NCBI RefSeq assembly: GCF_000495835.1
Contig: NZ_AWGC01000012.1
Coordinates: 186,001 to 250,000 of the forward strand
Length of the DNA: 64,000 nucleotides
Source of the DNA: Asticcacaulis sp. AC402
GTDB taxonomy: Bacteria; Pseudomonadota; Alphaproteobacteria; Caulobacterales; Caulobacteraceae
Direction: 5' to 3'
In this document: positions 43,496 to 53,131 of the stretch, piece after piece
Layout of the letters: each line of letters begins with the position of its first letter
How positions within the stretch are numbered: position 1 is the stretch's first letter
Position numbers and translations under genes: made by a program
The notes under the pieces: generated by a model
Databases searched by the model: none
The model's input: the letters and a program-made list of their open reading frames with translations, nothing else
Told to the model about the DNA's origin: nothing

Positions 43496-43572
43496 TATAA
43501 TGATATTTTTTCATTGATCTTCCGGGCTGTCAATGCCAAGTTGCCGGCAAGACCAGCCTCGCAAAAGGCTGG
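43496..43572 (+). promoter_or_regulatory. promoter -10 and leader hairpin for the GH43-GH35 gene
   Basis: TATAAT at 43496-43501 is a consensus -10 box with a weak GAATTT -35 sixteen bases before it. Transcription would start near 43508. A leader hairpin CCAGCCT-6-AGGCTGG follows at 43553-43572, then the ribosome site GGTGAGG. This favours the start at 43595 over upstream ATG codons. Confidence 0.45.
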
Positions 43573-43594
43573 CACGTCCGTTCAGGTGAGGTGT

Positions 43595-46500
43595 ATGCGA
43601 TCCCGTCCCGTCCGTCCGATGCGCAAAGTTCTTCTGCTGGGCGCGGCCGTTGGCGGTTTGCTGGCTGTACCCGCCTTTGCCCAGGAGACGCCCGCCAATG
43701 GCGACGCGGTCATGGACAGCTTCGGACTTACCTCGCAGAACGAGCGTAAGACGCAAGGCGCAGACAACGCGCAAGCGGCCGCGCCTGTCGTCAGCCGGCG
43801 CAGCGACACCACCTTTTTGATGTCGGCTTTCGATGCGACATCGCAGGACCGGATGAGCCTCTATTCGTCCTATGACGGCGTTGAATTCACCACGCTTAAC
43901 ATGGACGCCTACAGGCCGCCCAAGGGTTTGCTGCGCGATCCCTCCCTGCTGCACGCTGCCGACGGCTACTACTATATCGTCTACACCACCGCCTGGGACG
44001 GTAATCGTATCGGTGTCGCCCGCAGCCGCGACCTGAAGACCTGGGATCATGTCGGCGACGCTGAGATCAATCTCCCCGGCGTCACCAATACCTGGGCCCC
44101 GGAATGGTTCCGCGACAAGGACGGCAGCGTCTATGTCGTGGTCTCGCTGTCGAAAGGCGGCACCAAGGGCCCGTTCGGCGCTCACCTGATCAAGGCCGTC
44201 GACCTGGCCACGGCCAAGTTCGATGCGCCCGTGCCGATGGACGGTCTGCAGGGCAACTATATCGACACCTTCACCATTGCGTGGGGCAAGACCTATGTCG
44301 CCATCACCAAGAACGAGACGACAAAACAGTTGGAGCTGGCCACCGCCGACAAATTGATGGGACCGTGGAAGATCGTCCGGCGCGGCAACTGGGCCGGTTG
44401 GGGCGACTGGATCGAAGGCCCCGCCCTGGTGCCTGTCAAGGACAAGGACGGCAAGCCGGGCTGGCGGATTTATTTCGACGACTACCTGACTAAACGCTAC
44501 TGGTATTCCGATAGCTTCGACTGGATGAAGACGTGGACACCGCGCAAGGAACTGGGCGGCGTTTCCGGCGCTGTGCGCCATTTCACAGTCCTGTCTGAGC
44601 CAACCGCTACGGTTGAGGCCGCCACCGCACCTACGATCAAGGGCAAGCAGGTCACCTGGGACAAGCACTCGCTGATGATCGATGGTGAGCGCGTCATGAT
44701 CTGGGCTGGCGAATTCCACCCCTTCCGCCTGCCCTCGCCGTCCCTGTGGCGCGACGTCCTGCAAAAGATGAAGGCGACCGGCTATAACGGCGTCGCCGTC
44801 TATATGGATTGGGGCTACCACTCCTCCATGCCGGGTCAGTACGACTTTTCCGGTATCCGCGACGTCGAGCGCGCCATTGAGATGGCCGAAGAGCTCGACA
44901 TGTACGTCATCATCCGGCCCGGCCCCTATGTGAATGCCGAACTGACGATGGGCGGCTTTCCGGGCTACCTGGCACGGCAAAAGGCCCTGGCCCGCACCGA
45001 CGATCCGGAATACCTCAAGGACGTCGATCAGTGGATGACCCAGATCAACGCCATCGTCGAGCGCCATCAAATTACCGACGGCGGCGGTAAGGTAATTTTG
45101 TACCAGATCGAAAACGAGCTGGGCCTTACCACCCCGACGCACCAGCGCTACATGCAGCACCTGTATGACAAGGCCAAGGCGGACGGCATCACCGTGCCGA
45201 TCTTCCACAATGCCCAATCGCGCCTGCCCAACTGGACGCCAAAGACGTCATCGACGCCGTGGTCGGTGCCGGGTCCGGTCGATATCTACGCTTTCGACGG
45301 TTATCCCGGCGGGGGCTGCACCAATACCCGCGATATCGGCAAGCCCAACAAGGTGCCCAACTGGGGTATGTATGCCGAGATTCCCGTTGGAGTCACCGCG
45401 CCGGACCCCAAGAACCCGGTCAAGATCGGCGCCCTGACCTCACCCAACACACCTGGCTTCGCGGCCGAAATCGGCGGCGGCTGGTTCGACTTCTGGGGCA
45501 GTATCGGCACCTATGACTGCACCGCCAAGCGTATCGGTTCGGAATATGTCAAGACCTTCTTCGGCTCCAGCCTGATCAACGGCCTGTCGATCCACTCGAT
45601 CTACATGGCGTTTGGCGGTACCTCATGGGGCTGGACGCCCGCGAGCGTGGTCTACACGTCTTACGACTACGGTGCCGGCATCGATGAGGCCCGCGGCCTG
45701 CGAGACAAGCAATATACCCTGAAGCAGATGGGCCAGTTCGTCGAAGCCGCCAAACCGCTGCTGGCCGCCATGGACAAGGCGCCTGTCCTAGCTTCGTCCT
45801 CGCCAAAAGTGAAACTGTACCACAATCGTTCCCCCAAGGGACATGGTGACCTGATCTTCGCCATCCATGAGCCGACGGACGAATTCGGCGACAATCCCTT
45901 CAGCTTCGACCTGACCACCCGTGACGGCACCTTCCGCGTGCCGCAGCAGGGCACACTGCGCCTGAAGGGTCAGGACGCCAAGCTGCTGGTCGCCGACTAT
46001 GCCCTGGAACGCCACCACCTGGTCTATTCGACCTCGCAACTGCAGACCCACCTGCGCCAGGCCCAGGAAAATGGAGGATGGCGCGATATCGCGCTCTTCT
46101 ACGGCCCGCGCGGCGAGGACGGCGAGACCGTCCTGCGGTTCAAGAAACAGCCCAAGATCACGGTCTTGAGTGGCAATGTCGCCGTCGTCTGGGACGGCAA
46201 GACCAAGACCCTGCGCCTCAACTACGTCCATTCAGCGATGAACCGGGTGCGTATCGAAACCAGTCGTACCGAACGTCTGGAACTCTTGCTGGCAGAGGAC
46301 GAGGTCGCCAAGACCTTCTGGCGCCAGGACACGCCCGAAGGCCCGGTTCTGGAACGCAGCAATGCCCTGATCCGCACAGCCAGGTTCGACAACGGCACCC
46401 TGCATTTGACGGGTGATACGGCCGAAGAGAGCACGCTCGAGATCTGGGCGCCGAAACCTGTCGAGGGCCTGACCTTCAATGGCCAGCCCGCCGCATTTGC

Positions 46501-47584
46501 GATGATGGAAGGGGCCCTGTGGACCACAGGCCTGGCCGGACCTGACTCGGTTACACTGCCCGACCTAACCCGGGCCCAGTGGCTGCGCCGCAAGGACTCG
46601 CCCGAAGCCGATCCCAGGTTTGACGACAGTAAGTGGCGCGCCGCCGACCTGAAAGAGTCGGCTGCCACCATGGACACCCAGCCGCCGGCGGGCCAGCCGG
46701 TTCTCAGCATGAGCGACTATGGTTTCCACCACGGCGACGTCTGGTATCGCGGCAAGTTCCGCATCAAGGGTCAGTCGCCGGAAACGCTGAACTTTACCTG
46801 GAATGGCGGCCCGGCCGGCGTCGCCCAGGTGTGGATCGACGGCCGCTTCATTGGCGAGCGCGACGGCAATGCCGGCGAGGCGCGGCCGAAGACGACGATG
46901 AAGTCGCACCTCTACCTCCCCAAGCTGAAAGCGGGCGAACATTCGATTTCGGTAATGGTCCGCAACAATGCGCACAACTGGGATTTGGGTGCCGACGACG
47001 AGCACAAAGAGGCCCGCGGCCTTATTTCGGTCGAACTGGGCAAACTTCCGATTTTATGGAAGATCCAGGGCAATAAAGGCGGCGAGTTCATTTCCGACCT
47101 AGTGCGCGGGCCGATGAACAATGGCGGGCTCTATGGCGAGCGCGAGGGCTGGTATCTGCCGACGGGTCCCTATCCCGATACCACCGGATGGGAAATCACG
47201 TCGGTCGACGACGATCCGCCGGCCCCGGGCACCTACTGGCTGCGCACCAATTTCAATCTCGACCTGCCAAAGGATCACGATACCCAAATCGGCCTGGTCA
47301 TGGGCGACCCGAGCGTGCAGCGCACTACCAACCGCACGCGCATCCTGATCTTCGTCAACGGCTGGCACGTCGGCAACTTCATTGCCCACGTCGGCCCGCA
47401 AAAGACCTTCATTCTGCCGCCCGGCATCCTCAATGGCAATGGCAGCAACACCCTGACGTTCGCGGTCACCACCGACGGCAAGCCACAAAACGCCCCTGAA
47501 CCCGTGAAACTGGTCGTGCTGCGCAATGTCCGCGGCGGCGTGCCCGTGGAACCCGTCCCTCAACCCAGCAGAAACCAGAGATAG
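43595..47584 (+). CDS. exported GH43-GH35 fusion glycosidase
   Basis: Starting at MRSRPVRPMRKVLLLGA the 1329-residue protein has a signal peptide (cut near AFAQ). Residues about 65-325 form a GH43-like five-bladed propeller (KGLLRDPSLLHAADGYYYI, VTNTWAPEWF, WIEGPALVPV). Residues about 355-730 are a GH35 beta-galactosidase barrel (GEFHPFRLPSPSLWRDVL, IIRPGPYVNAEL, acid/base Glu in YQIENELG near 504, likely nucleophile Glu in FAAEIGGGW near 624). Beta-sandwich domains fill the rest (about 990-1320). Activity on the arabinogalactan side chains of rhamnogalacturonan I fits both catalytic units. The fusion in one chain is unusual; which sites are active is untested. Confidence 0.85.
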   Translation: MRSRPVRPMRKVLLLGAAVGGLLAVPAFAQETPANGDAVMDSFGLTSQNERKTQGADNAQAAAPVVSRRSDTTFLMSAFDATSQDRMSLYSSYDGVEFTTLNMDAYRPPKGLLRDPSLLHAADGYYYIVYTTAWDGNRIGVARSRDLKTWDHVGDAEINLPGVTNTWAPEWFRDKDGSVYVVVSLSKGGTKGPFGAHLIKAVDLATAKFDAPVPMDGLQGNYIDTFTIAWGKTYVAITKNETTKQLELATADKLMGPWKIVRRGNWAGWGDWIEGPALVPVKDKDGKPGWRIYFDDYLTKRYWYSDSFDWMKTWTPRKELGGVSGAVRHFTVLSEPTATVEAATAPTIKGKQVTWDKHSLMIDGERVMIWAGEFHPFRLPSPSLWRDVLQKMKATGYNGVAVYMDWGYHSSMPGQYDFSGIRDVERAIEMAEELDMYVIIRPGPYVNAELTMGGFPGYLARQKALARTDDPEYLKDVDQWMTQINAIVERHQITDGGGKVILYQIENELGLTTPTHQRYMQHLYDKAKADGITVPIFHNAQSRLPNWTPKTSSTPWSVPGPVDIYAFDGYPGGGCTNTRDIGKPNKVPNWGMYAEIPVGVTAPDPKNPVKIGALTSPNTPGFAAEIGGGWFDFWGSIGTYDCTAKRIGSEYVKTFFGSSLINGLSIHSIYMAFGGTSWGWTPASVVYTSYDYGAGIDEARGLRDKQYTLKQMGQFVEAAKPLLAAMDKAPVLASSSPKVKLYHNRSPKGHGDLIFAIHEPTDEFGDNPFSFDLTTRDGTFRVPQQGTLRLKGQDAKLLVADYALERHHLVYSTSQLQTHLRQAQENGGWRDIALFYGPRGEDGETVLRFKKQPKITVLSGNVAVVWDGKTKTLRLNYVHSAMNRVRIETSRTERLELLLAEDEVAKTFWRQDTPEGPVLERSNALIRTARFDNGTLHLTGDTAEESTLEIWAPKPVEGLTFNGQPAAFAMMEGALWTTGLAGPDSVTLPDLTRAQWLRRKDSPEADPRFDDSKWRAADLKESAATMDTQPPAGQPVLSMSDYGFHHGDVWYRGKFRIKGQSPETLNFTWNGGPAGVAQVWIDGRFIGERDGNAGEARPKTTMKSHLYLPKLKAGEHSISVMVRNNAHNWDLGADDEHKEARGLISVELGKLPILWKIQGNKGGEFISDLVRGPMNNGGLYGEREGWYLPTGPYPDTTGWEITSVDDDPPAPGTYWLRTNFNLDLPKDHDTQIGLVMGDPSVQRTTNRTRILIFVNGWHVGNFIAHVGPQKTFILPPGILNGNGSNTLTFAVTTDGKPQNAPEPVKLVVLRNVRGGVPVEPVPQPSRNQR

Positions 47585-47593
47585 GCGCACTCC

Positions 47594-48715
47594 ATGTCCT
47601 TGCTTGCCCACCATGTTGCTTCGCTCGGCGCCACCCGCGCCGACTATGATGACGCCATTCGCCGGCTGATCCACAACCTGGTCAACATCAAGGACGAAAC
47701 CGGCCAGTTCCTGCTGCATCTGGAAGACGGGCGTGTCATCGACACCAAGGGCTGGGCCGGTTGGGAATGGACCCACGGGGTGGGCCTCTACGGCATCTAC
47801 AAGCATTGGGAGGTTTCGGGCGACGAATCCGCCTGGGACATCATGGTCGACTGGTTTGAGGCCCGCTTCAAGGAAGGTACGCCGTCGAAGAACATCAACA
47901 CCATGGCGCCCTTCCTGACCCTGGCCTACCTCTATGAGCGCACGGGCAACACCACCTACCTGCCCTATCTCGACATCTGGGCGGAGTGGCTTATGGACGG
48001 CCTGCCGCGCACCGAGGAAAACGGCTTCCAGCACATTGTCTTCAACTCGGTCAATAACCAGCAGATGTGGGACGACACCCTGATGATGTCGGTCCTGCCG
48101 CTGGCCAAGATCGGCCTGCTGCTGGACCGACCGCACTATGTCGAGGAAGCCAAGCGGCAATTCATGCTGCACATCAAGTACCTTACCGACCGCAAGTCCG
48201 GCCTGTGGTTCCACGGCTGGACGTTCGACGGCCGGCATAACTTCGCCAATGCCCTGTGGGCGCGCGGCAATTCCTGGGTGACGATCGCGATTCCGGAGTT
48301 CATTGAACTGCTGGACCTGGACAAGGACGACGGCCTGCGCCTGTTTCTGGTCGAGACCCTGGAGGCCCAGATCAAGGGCCTGGCGCAATATCAGGCGCCA
48401 TCGGGCCTGTGGCGGACCATTCTGGACGACGAGACCTCCTACGAAGAGGCGTCTGCCACGGCCGGCTTTGCCTTCGGCATCCTGAAGGCGGTCCGCAAGG
48501 GCTATATCCACAAGTCGTATGAGGCCATGGGCATCAAGGCGGTCAAGGCCGTGCGCGGCCATATCTCGGACGACGGTGAACTGCAGCAGGTATCGTTCGG
48601 GACGCCGGTATTCAACACCATCCAGGACTACAAGGACATCCCGCTGACCAGCATGCCGTATGGCCAGTCGATGGCGTTGCTGGCGCTGGGCGAGTTTACG
48701 CATAGGTTTATCTAA
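47594..48715 (+). CDS. GH105 unsaturated rhamnogalacturonyl hydrolase (YteR-like)
   Basis: The 373-residue alpha/alpha-barrel enzyme has the GH88/GH105 pattern: KGWAGWEWTHGVGLYGIYKH near 52, QQMWDDTLMMSVLPLA near 155 with the catalytic Asp, WFHGWTFDGRHNFANALWA near 205, GNSWVTIAIPEFIELL near 223 and FNTIQDYKDIPLTSMPYG near 340. It removes the unsaturated galacturonyl residue left by rhamnogalacturonan lyases. There is no signal peptide, so it works on imported oligosaccharides. It follows the GH43-GH35 gene by 9 bp, most likely in one operon. Confidence 0.9.
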   Translation: MSLLAHHVASLGATRADYDDAIRRLIHNLVNIKDETGQFLLHLEDGRVIDTKGWAGWEWTHGVGLYGIYKHWEVSGDESAWDIMVDWFEARFKEGTPSKNINTMAPFLTLAYLYERTGNTTYLPYLDIWAEWLMDGLPRTEENGFQHIVFNSVNNQQMWDDTLMMSVLPLAKIGLLLDRPHYVEEAKRQFMLHIKYLTDRKSGLWFHGWTFDGRHNFANALWARGNSWVTIAIPEFIELLDLDKDDGLRLFLVETLEAQIKGLAQYQAPSGLWRTILDDETSYEEASATAGFAFGILKAVRKGYIHKSYEAMGIKAVKAVRGHISDDGELQQVSFGTPVFNTIQDYKDIPLTSMPYGQSMALLALGEFTHRFI

Positions 48716-48725
48716 AGTTTTTTCC

Positions 48726-48870
48726 CCCTCCCCGTTTACAGGGAGAGGACGAGAGCCGAGCAAAGCGAAGGCGATCGGGTGAGGGGCTATTCTGACGGTT
48801 CCGTAACGGCGGGACGTTCAGCAAAGAGCCCCTCACCCTAACCTCTCCCCGTGAAGAACGGGGAGAGGGG
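48726..48870. repeat. F3 repeat copy d
   Basis: It starts CCCTCCCCGTTTACAGGGAG with GACGAGAGCCGAGCAAAGCG and GCGATCGGGTGAGGGGC. It ends CCCTCACCCTAACCTCTCCC and a CCCCGTGAAGAACGGGG stem. It separates the GH105 gene from the symporter gene. Confidence 0.8.
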
Positions 48871-48893
48871 TTTTAACAGCAGGGAGTACAGTT

Positions 48894-50471
48894 ATGCAGG
48901 CGCGGAAGACGACATGGGTGCACCATTGGGCCTGGGGCTCCGGCGATATGCTGGGTGCCGGGGCGCAGGCGGTCATTACCGGCTGGCTGGTGTATTTCTT
49001 CATCACCTTCTGCGATTTGTCGATCGAGCAGGCGACCCTGATCGTCGGCCTGCCGCGGCTGATCGAAGCCATCACCTGTCCGCTGATCGGTTACGTGTCC
49101 GACAATCTGCGCCACACCTGGATCGGGCGGAAGATTGGCCGGCGCAAGATCTTCCTGATGCTGACCATTCCGCTGCTGCCCAGCTTCGCCCTGATCTTCA
49201 TCACCGGCCAGACCTTCTGGTACTATCTGGTGACCTTCATCTTCTTCGAGTTCCTTTACACCATGTTCCTCATTCCATGGGAAACCCTGGCCGCGGAAAT
49301 GACCAAGGATTACAAAGAGAAGGCCAAGTTCGCCGGGGCGCGGATGATCGTCGCCCAGTCGTCCGCCATACTGGCGTCCTACCTTCCGACCCTGATTATC
49401 GGCCAGTTGGGCAAGGATTCGCCCAACACCTTCCTGATCATGGCCGCCATCTTCGGCATCATCTTCTCGCTGGTCGTGCTGCTGGTGGTGCTGTTCACCT
49501 GGGAGCGTCCCTACACCGAAGACGAAAAGCTGATCCAGCCCGAGCCGCTGAATTTGAGTACGGTTCTGCTGATCCCGTTCAAGATGTTCGGTGACCTGTT
49601 CTCGACCCTGCGCATCCGCGCCTTCCGCCAGCACCTGTCGGTCTATCTCGGTGGCTACCTGTCTCAGGACATCTTCAACACGGCCTTCCCGATCTTCGTC
49701 GCTACGGTGATGATGGGCGCCACCCTGATCATCTCGCAGCTAATGACCACCATGTATGTCGCCCAACTCCTATCGGTGATGATCGCCATTTCCATTGTCA
49801 TCAAGATCGGACCAACGGTTGCCTACCGCCTGGCCGCAGGGGCGTTCTGCGCCGCGCTGATCCTGTATTACGTCTTCTACCTGGTCCGGCCGGAAGGCTT
49901 CGACGCCGGCCTAGCCGCCTTGAACGGCGATCTGTTCAGTGCTTTCACCGGCGGCAACCTGTCGCTCATCTTCTGGCTGTTCGTGCCGATCATCCTGGCC
50001 GGCCTGGGGCGTGGCACGCTGAACTTCGTGCCGTGGTCGGTCTACAACTACCTGCCCGACGTTGATGAAGCCGTTACCGCACAACGCCGCGAAGGCATCT
50101 TCGCCGGCGTCATGACCTTTACGCGCAAGATCGCCCAGTCGGGCGCCATTGTCGCTACTGGCTGGTTGATCGGTTTGGGCGGCTATGTCAGCCCGCCGAA
50201 GGGCACCCCTGCGGGCGCCATTGTGCAGACACCGGAAGCCGTCCAGGCCATCGTCCTTGTCATGGTCGGCGGCCCGATCCTGATGATGGCGCTTGGCGCC
50301 TGGATCTCGTGGACCTTCCGCCTGAACGCCAGGACACATGCCATCCTGATGCATGAAGTCGAACGTCTGCGCGCCGGTGAGACTGAGCCCGAGTCGGAGG
50401 AGAGCAAAAAGGTGGTCGAGGATTTGACAGGCTTCCGTTTCGATCAGCTTTGGGGCCGCTCGAAAGCGTGA
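48894..50471 (+). CDS. GPH-family (glycoside-pentoside-hexuronide) cation symporter
   Basis: The 525-residue transporter has about 12 membrane helices. The opening WAWGSGDMLGAGAQAVITGW and the loop GYVSDNLRHTWIGRKIGRRK near 65-85 are typical of GPH/MFS sugar:cation symporters, and EFLYTMFLIPWETLAAEMTK matches the conserved mid-part. It likely imports unsaturated or other pectic oligosaccharides with a cation, feeding the cytoplasmic GH105 and GH28 enzymes. A GGGAG site precedes the ATG. Repeat F3-d separates it from GH105, and GH28 begins 10 bp after it. Confidence 0.87.
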   Translation: MQARKTTWVHHWAWGSGDMLGAGAQAVITGWLVYFFITFCDLSIEQATLIVGLPRLIEAITCPLIGYVSDNLRHTWIGRKIGRRKIFLMLTIPLLPSFALIFITGQTFWYYLVTFIFFEFLYTMFLIPWETLAAEMTKDYKEKAKFAGARMIVAQSSAILASYLPTLIIGQLGKDSPNTFLIMAAIFGIIFSLVVLLVVLFTWERPYTEDEKLIQPEPLNLSTVLLIPFKMFGDLFSTLRIRAFRQHLSVYLGGYLSQDIFNTAFPIFVATVMMGATLIISQLMTTMYVAQLLSVMIAISIVIKIGPTVAYRLAAGAFCAALILYYVFYLVRPEGFDAGLAALNGDLFSAFTGGNLSLIFWLFVPIILAGLGRGTLNFVPWSVYNYLPDVDEAVTAQRREGIFAGVMTFTRKIAQSGAIVATGWLIGLGGYVSPPKGTPAGAIVQTPEAVQAIVLVMVGGPILMMALGAWISWTFRLNARTHAILMHEVERLRAGETEPESEESKKVVEDLTGFRFDQLWGRSKA

Positions 50472-50481
50472 GTACTGGGGC

Positions 50482-51873
50482 ATGATCTGCAACGTCCGCG
50501 ACTTCGGCGCCTCCGGCGACGGCGTCACCCTGGACACCGACGCCATCAACGCCGCGGTCCAGGCTGCGGCCGCCGGCGGCACCGTACTGTTTCCGCCCGG
50601 ACGCTACCTCAGCCATTCGATCCGCCTGGTCAACGGGGTGACTTTGTACCTGAGCGCCGGTGCGGTGCTGGAGGCGGCGCCCGGCAAGGGTTACGACCTG
50701 CCCGAAGACAATCCGTTCGACCTGTATCAGGACTTCGGCCATTCGCACTGGCGCAACAGTTTGATCTGGGGCGAAGGCCTGAGCGATATCGTCATCGAAG
50801 GTGAAGGGTTGATCGACGGCGCCGGATTGACCCGCGAAGGACCGGGCTCGCAGTGGAAAAAGCAGGCCGGCGAATTTCCTCTGTCGATGCGCGGCCTGTC
50901 CGCCGAGATCATGGCCGAACTGTCACCCGAGGTCTCCGCGATGCAGGGATTGGGTAATAAGGCAATCGCCCTGAAACGCTGCCGCAATGTCACTCTGAAA
51001 GGCATTACCATCGTCCGGGGCGGTCATTTTGCGCTTCTGGCGTCGGGCTGCGACGATCTGTGCTGCCAGGATCTGACCATCGACACCAACCGCGACGGTC
51101 TGGATATCGATGGCTGCAAGCGCGTGGTGGTGCGCGGCTGCCGCGTCAATACGCCTAACGATGATGCGATTGTGCTGAAGTCGTCCTTTGCCTTGGGCGA
51201 GCGCCGGGCGGTCGAGGATGTGCTGATCGAAGGCTGTGTCGTGTCGGGCTATGATCCGGGGACGATGTTGGACGGTACCTTCGGCCGGACCCAGGAACTC
51301 TCGCCGGACCGCGACCGGGTGACCGGGCGGATCAAGATCGGCACGGAGTCGAGTGGTGATTTCCGCCGCATCACCCTTCGCAACTGCCGCTTCGAGCGCT
51401 CGCGCGGACTGGCGCTGGAGACGGTCGACGGCGGGGTGATCGAGGATGTCACGGTCGAGGATGTGACACTTCAAGAGGTGACGACGGCGCCCTTGTTTTT
51501 GCGTATCGGCGCCCGGTTGCGCGCGCCGGAAGGGGCTAGGCCTGGGGGAATCCGGCGGGTAACGGTACGGCGATTTACGGCAGAGGATGTGCTGGCGGAT
51601 TATTGCGCCATGATCGTGGGTTTGCCCGGGCATCCGGTCGAGGATGTCGTGCTGCAGGATATCCGTCTGAGCTATCGTGGCGGGGGTGTCGCTCCGGCGG
51701 TTGTGCCGGGGGAACTGGCCGATGCCTATCCGGAACCATCCATGTTCGGGGTCACGCCGGCCTGGGGGCTGTGGGCGCGGCACGTGCGTGGGTTGGTGCT
51801 AGATGGGGTTGAATTGAGCACCGCCGGTGATGAGAGACCGGAACGGATCCTGGATGACGTAAGCTCAGGATAA
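50482..51873 (+). CDS. GH28-family polygalacturonase/rhamnogalacturonase-like hydrolase
   Basis: The 463-residue right-handed beta-helix enzyme starts MICNVRDFGASGDGVTLDTD, the usual GH28 opening. Catalytic-type blocks are TNRDGLDIDGCKRVVVRGC near 205 and NTPNDDAIVLKSS near 228 (paired Asp), with G/T-rich turns later (KIGTESSGDFRRITLRNC). It would hydrolyse galacturonic-acid-containing oligomers. No signal peptide is seen, suggesting an exo-acting cytoplasmic role on imported fragments. It starts 10 bp after the symporter gene and ends before repeat F3-e. Confidence 0.87.
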   Translation: MICNVRDFGASGDGVTLDTDAINAAVQAAAAGGTVLFPPGRYLSHSIRLVNGVTLYLSAGAVLEAAPGKGYDLPEDNPFDLYQDFGHSHWRNSLIWGEGLSDIVIEGEGLIDGAGLTREGPGSQWKKQAGEFPLSMRGLSAEIMAELSPEVSAMQGLGNKAIALKRCRNVTLKGITIVRGGHFALLASGCDDLCCQDLTIDTNRDGLDIDGCKRVVVRGCRVNTPNDDAIVLKSSFALGERRAVEDVLIEGCVVSGYDPGTMLDGTFGRTQELSPDRDRVTGRIKIGTESSGDFRRITLRNCRFERSRGLALETVDGGVIEDVTVEDVTLQEVTTAPLFLRIGARLRAPEGARPGGIRRVTVRRFTAEDVLADYCAMIVGLPGHPVEDVVLQDIRLSYRGGGVAPAVVPGELADAYPEPSMFGVTPAWGLWARHVRGLVLDGVELSTAGDERPERILDDVSSG

Positions 51874-51885
51874 GGTATTATGTTA

Positions 51886-52036
51886 CCCCTCCCCGCCCGC
51901 GGGGAGAGTACGAGAGCGGAACGAAGTGACCGCGATCGGCGCGGGGCGGCGAGCCTGAGGGGCCTTCCAAAGACGATTGTGCAGCGACGCCTACCAGGCC
52001 CCTCACCCTAACCTCTCCCCGTAAACGGGGAGAGGG
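51886..52036. repeat. F3 repeat copy e
   Basis: A short CCCCTCCCCGCCCGCGGGGA hairpin opens the unit. GTACGAGAGCGGAACGAAG, GCGAGCCTGAGGGGCC and CCCCTCACCCTAACCTC follow, then the CTCTCCCCGTAAACGGGGAG stem. It lies between the convergent GH28 and rhaT genes and may end both transcripts. Confidence 0.8.
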
Positions 52037-52048
52037 GATTCTACAGCG

Positions 52049-53125
52049 TTACTTCTGTACGATCTGGGCCGTCTGCTGCGCTTCATAATTGCCGTAGCCG
52101 ATCACGACTGTCGAACCGACCAGCAACCCGATTCCCAGCCAGACGAGGGCCTGGGTCTTGAACGAGGTCCCCTTCCACTCCTGCAGGGCGAACCCCCAAA
52201 GGGTCGAGAACAGGATGATCGACGCCATGTGCAGGGTCCAGCTCGAAAAGCCGAACGCACCCATCTGGCTTTCGCCCATCGAGTAGAAGAAGAACTGGAA
52301 GTACCACAGGGTCCCGCCAAGCGCCGCCAGCAGGTAATTGGGCAGCAGAGGCACCTTTTCACCGGTCGGCGTCTTGCCGATCCAATTGCCGGCCGACTTG
52401 TTTTTCAGGATCAGATAGCCCGACCAGATGAAGTTGGTCAGGAAGCCGCCGATCAGCACCACACACAGCACCGGCAAGCCTACCCACAACGGACCGGTTC
52501 CGGCCGCCGCCGACAGGGCCTTGATCTGGTCGCCTTCCTGCAGCCCGAAGGCAAAAAAGCTCGACATCACGCCGCACAGGATGGCGATCAGCAGGCCCTT
52601 GACCAGGTGGAACTCCTCCAGGCCTTCCTTTTCGCCGGGGATTTCCTTTTCCTTGGCATGGCCAGCGCGTGCGACCACTAAAATCCCGATCAAGACCAGG
52701 CCGACGCCGATAAAGGTATAGAGGCTGCCGGGCTTGGCGGCCAGTTCACCCAGTTCGCCGGTGACGATGGGCGGGCCCAGGGTACCGATGGCGGTACACA
52801 GGCCCAGCGCCACCGCCATGCCCAGCGACAGGCCGAGATAGCGCATAGTCAGGCCAAAGGTCAGCCCACCGACACCCCAGGCCGCGCCATAGGCGATACA
52901 GGCCATGATTTCGTCGCGGGGCGTACGGCCCAGAACACCGAGCAGATCCTGGGTTTGCAGGAAGGCAAAAAACCACGGCGCGAGCACCCACGAAAAGATG
53001 CCACCGGTCAGCCAGAAAATCTCCCACGACCACAGTTTGATGCGTTTATAGGGCACGTAAAAGCTGGCCGAGGCGAGGCCGCCCAGCCAGTGAAAAATCA
53101 CGCCCACCAAGGGGTTTGGAGTCAT
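52049..53125 (-). CDS. rhaT: L-rhamnose/proton symporter RhaT
   Basis: The 358-residue protein has about ten membrane helices and the RhaT start PNPLVGVIFHWLGGLASASF with YVPYKRIKLWSWEIFWLTGG. Other family blocks are AYGAAWGVGGLTFGLTMRYL near 78-97 and LGLCTAIGTLGPPIVTGE. It imports L-rhamnose with a proton. It follows the amidohydrolase gene by only 6 bp, on the same strand, so both belong to one transcript. It lies about 32 kb from the rhaD-rhaI group. Confidence 0.92.
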   Translation of the reverse strand: MTPNPLVGVIFHWLGGLASASFYVPYKRIKLWSWEIFWLTGGIFSWVLAPWFFAFLQTQDLLGVLGRTPRDEIMACIAYGAAWGVGGLTFGLTMRYLGLSLGMAVALGLCTAIGTLGPPIVTGELGELAAKPGSLYTFIGVGLVLIGILVVARAGHAKEKEIPGEKEGLEEFHLVKGLLIAILCGVMSSFFAFGLQEGDQIKALSAAAGTGPLWVGLPVLCVVLIGGFLTNFIWSGYLILKNKSAGNWIGKTPTGEKVPLLPNYLLAALGGTLWYFQFFFYSMGESQMGAFGFSSWTLHMASIILFSTLWGFALQEWKGTSFKTQALVWLGIGLLVGSTVVIGYGNYEAQQTAQIVQK

Positions 53126-53131
53126 TAGAGG

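Noticed and set aside
43511-45217. Minus-strand frame of 568 codons opposite GH43-GH35
   Set aside because: No conserved motif, no ribosome site, and overlap with a well-supported enzyme.
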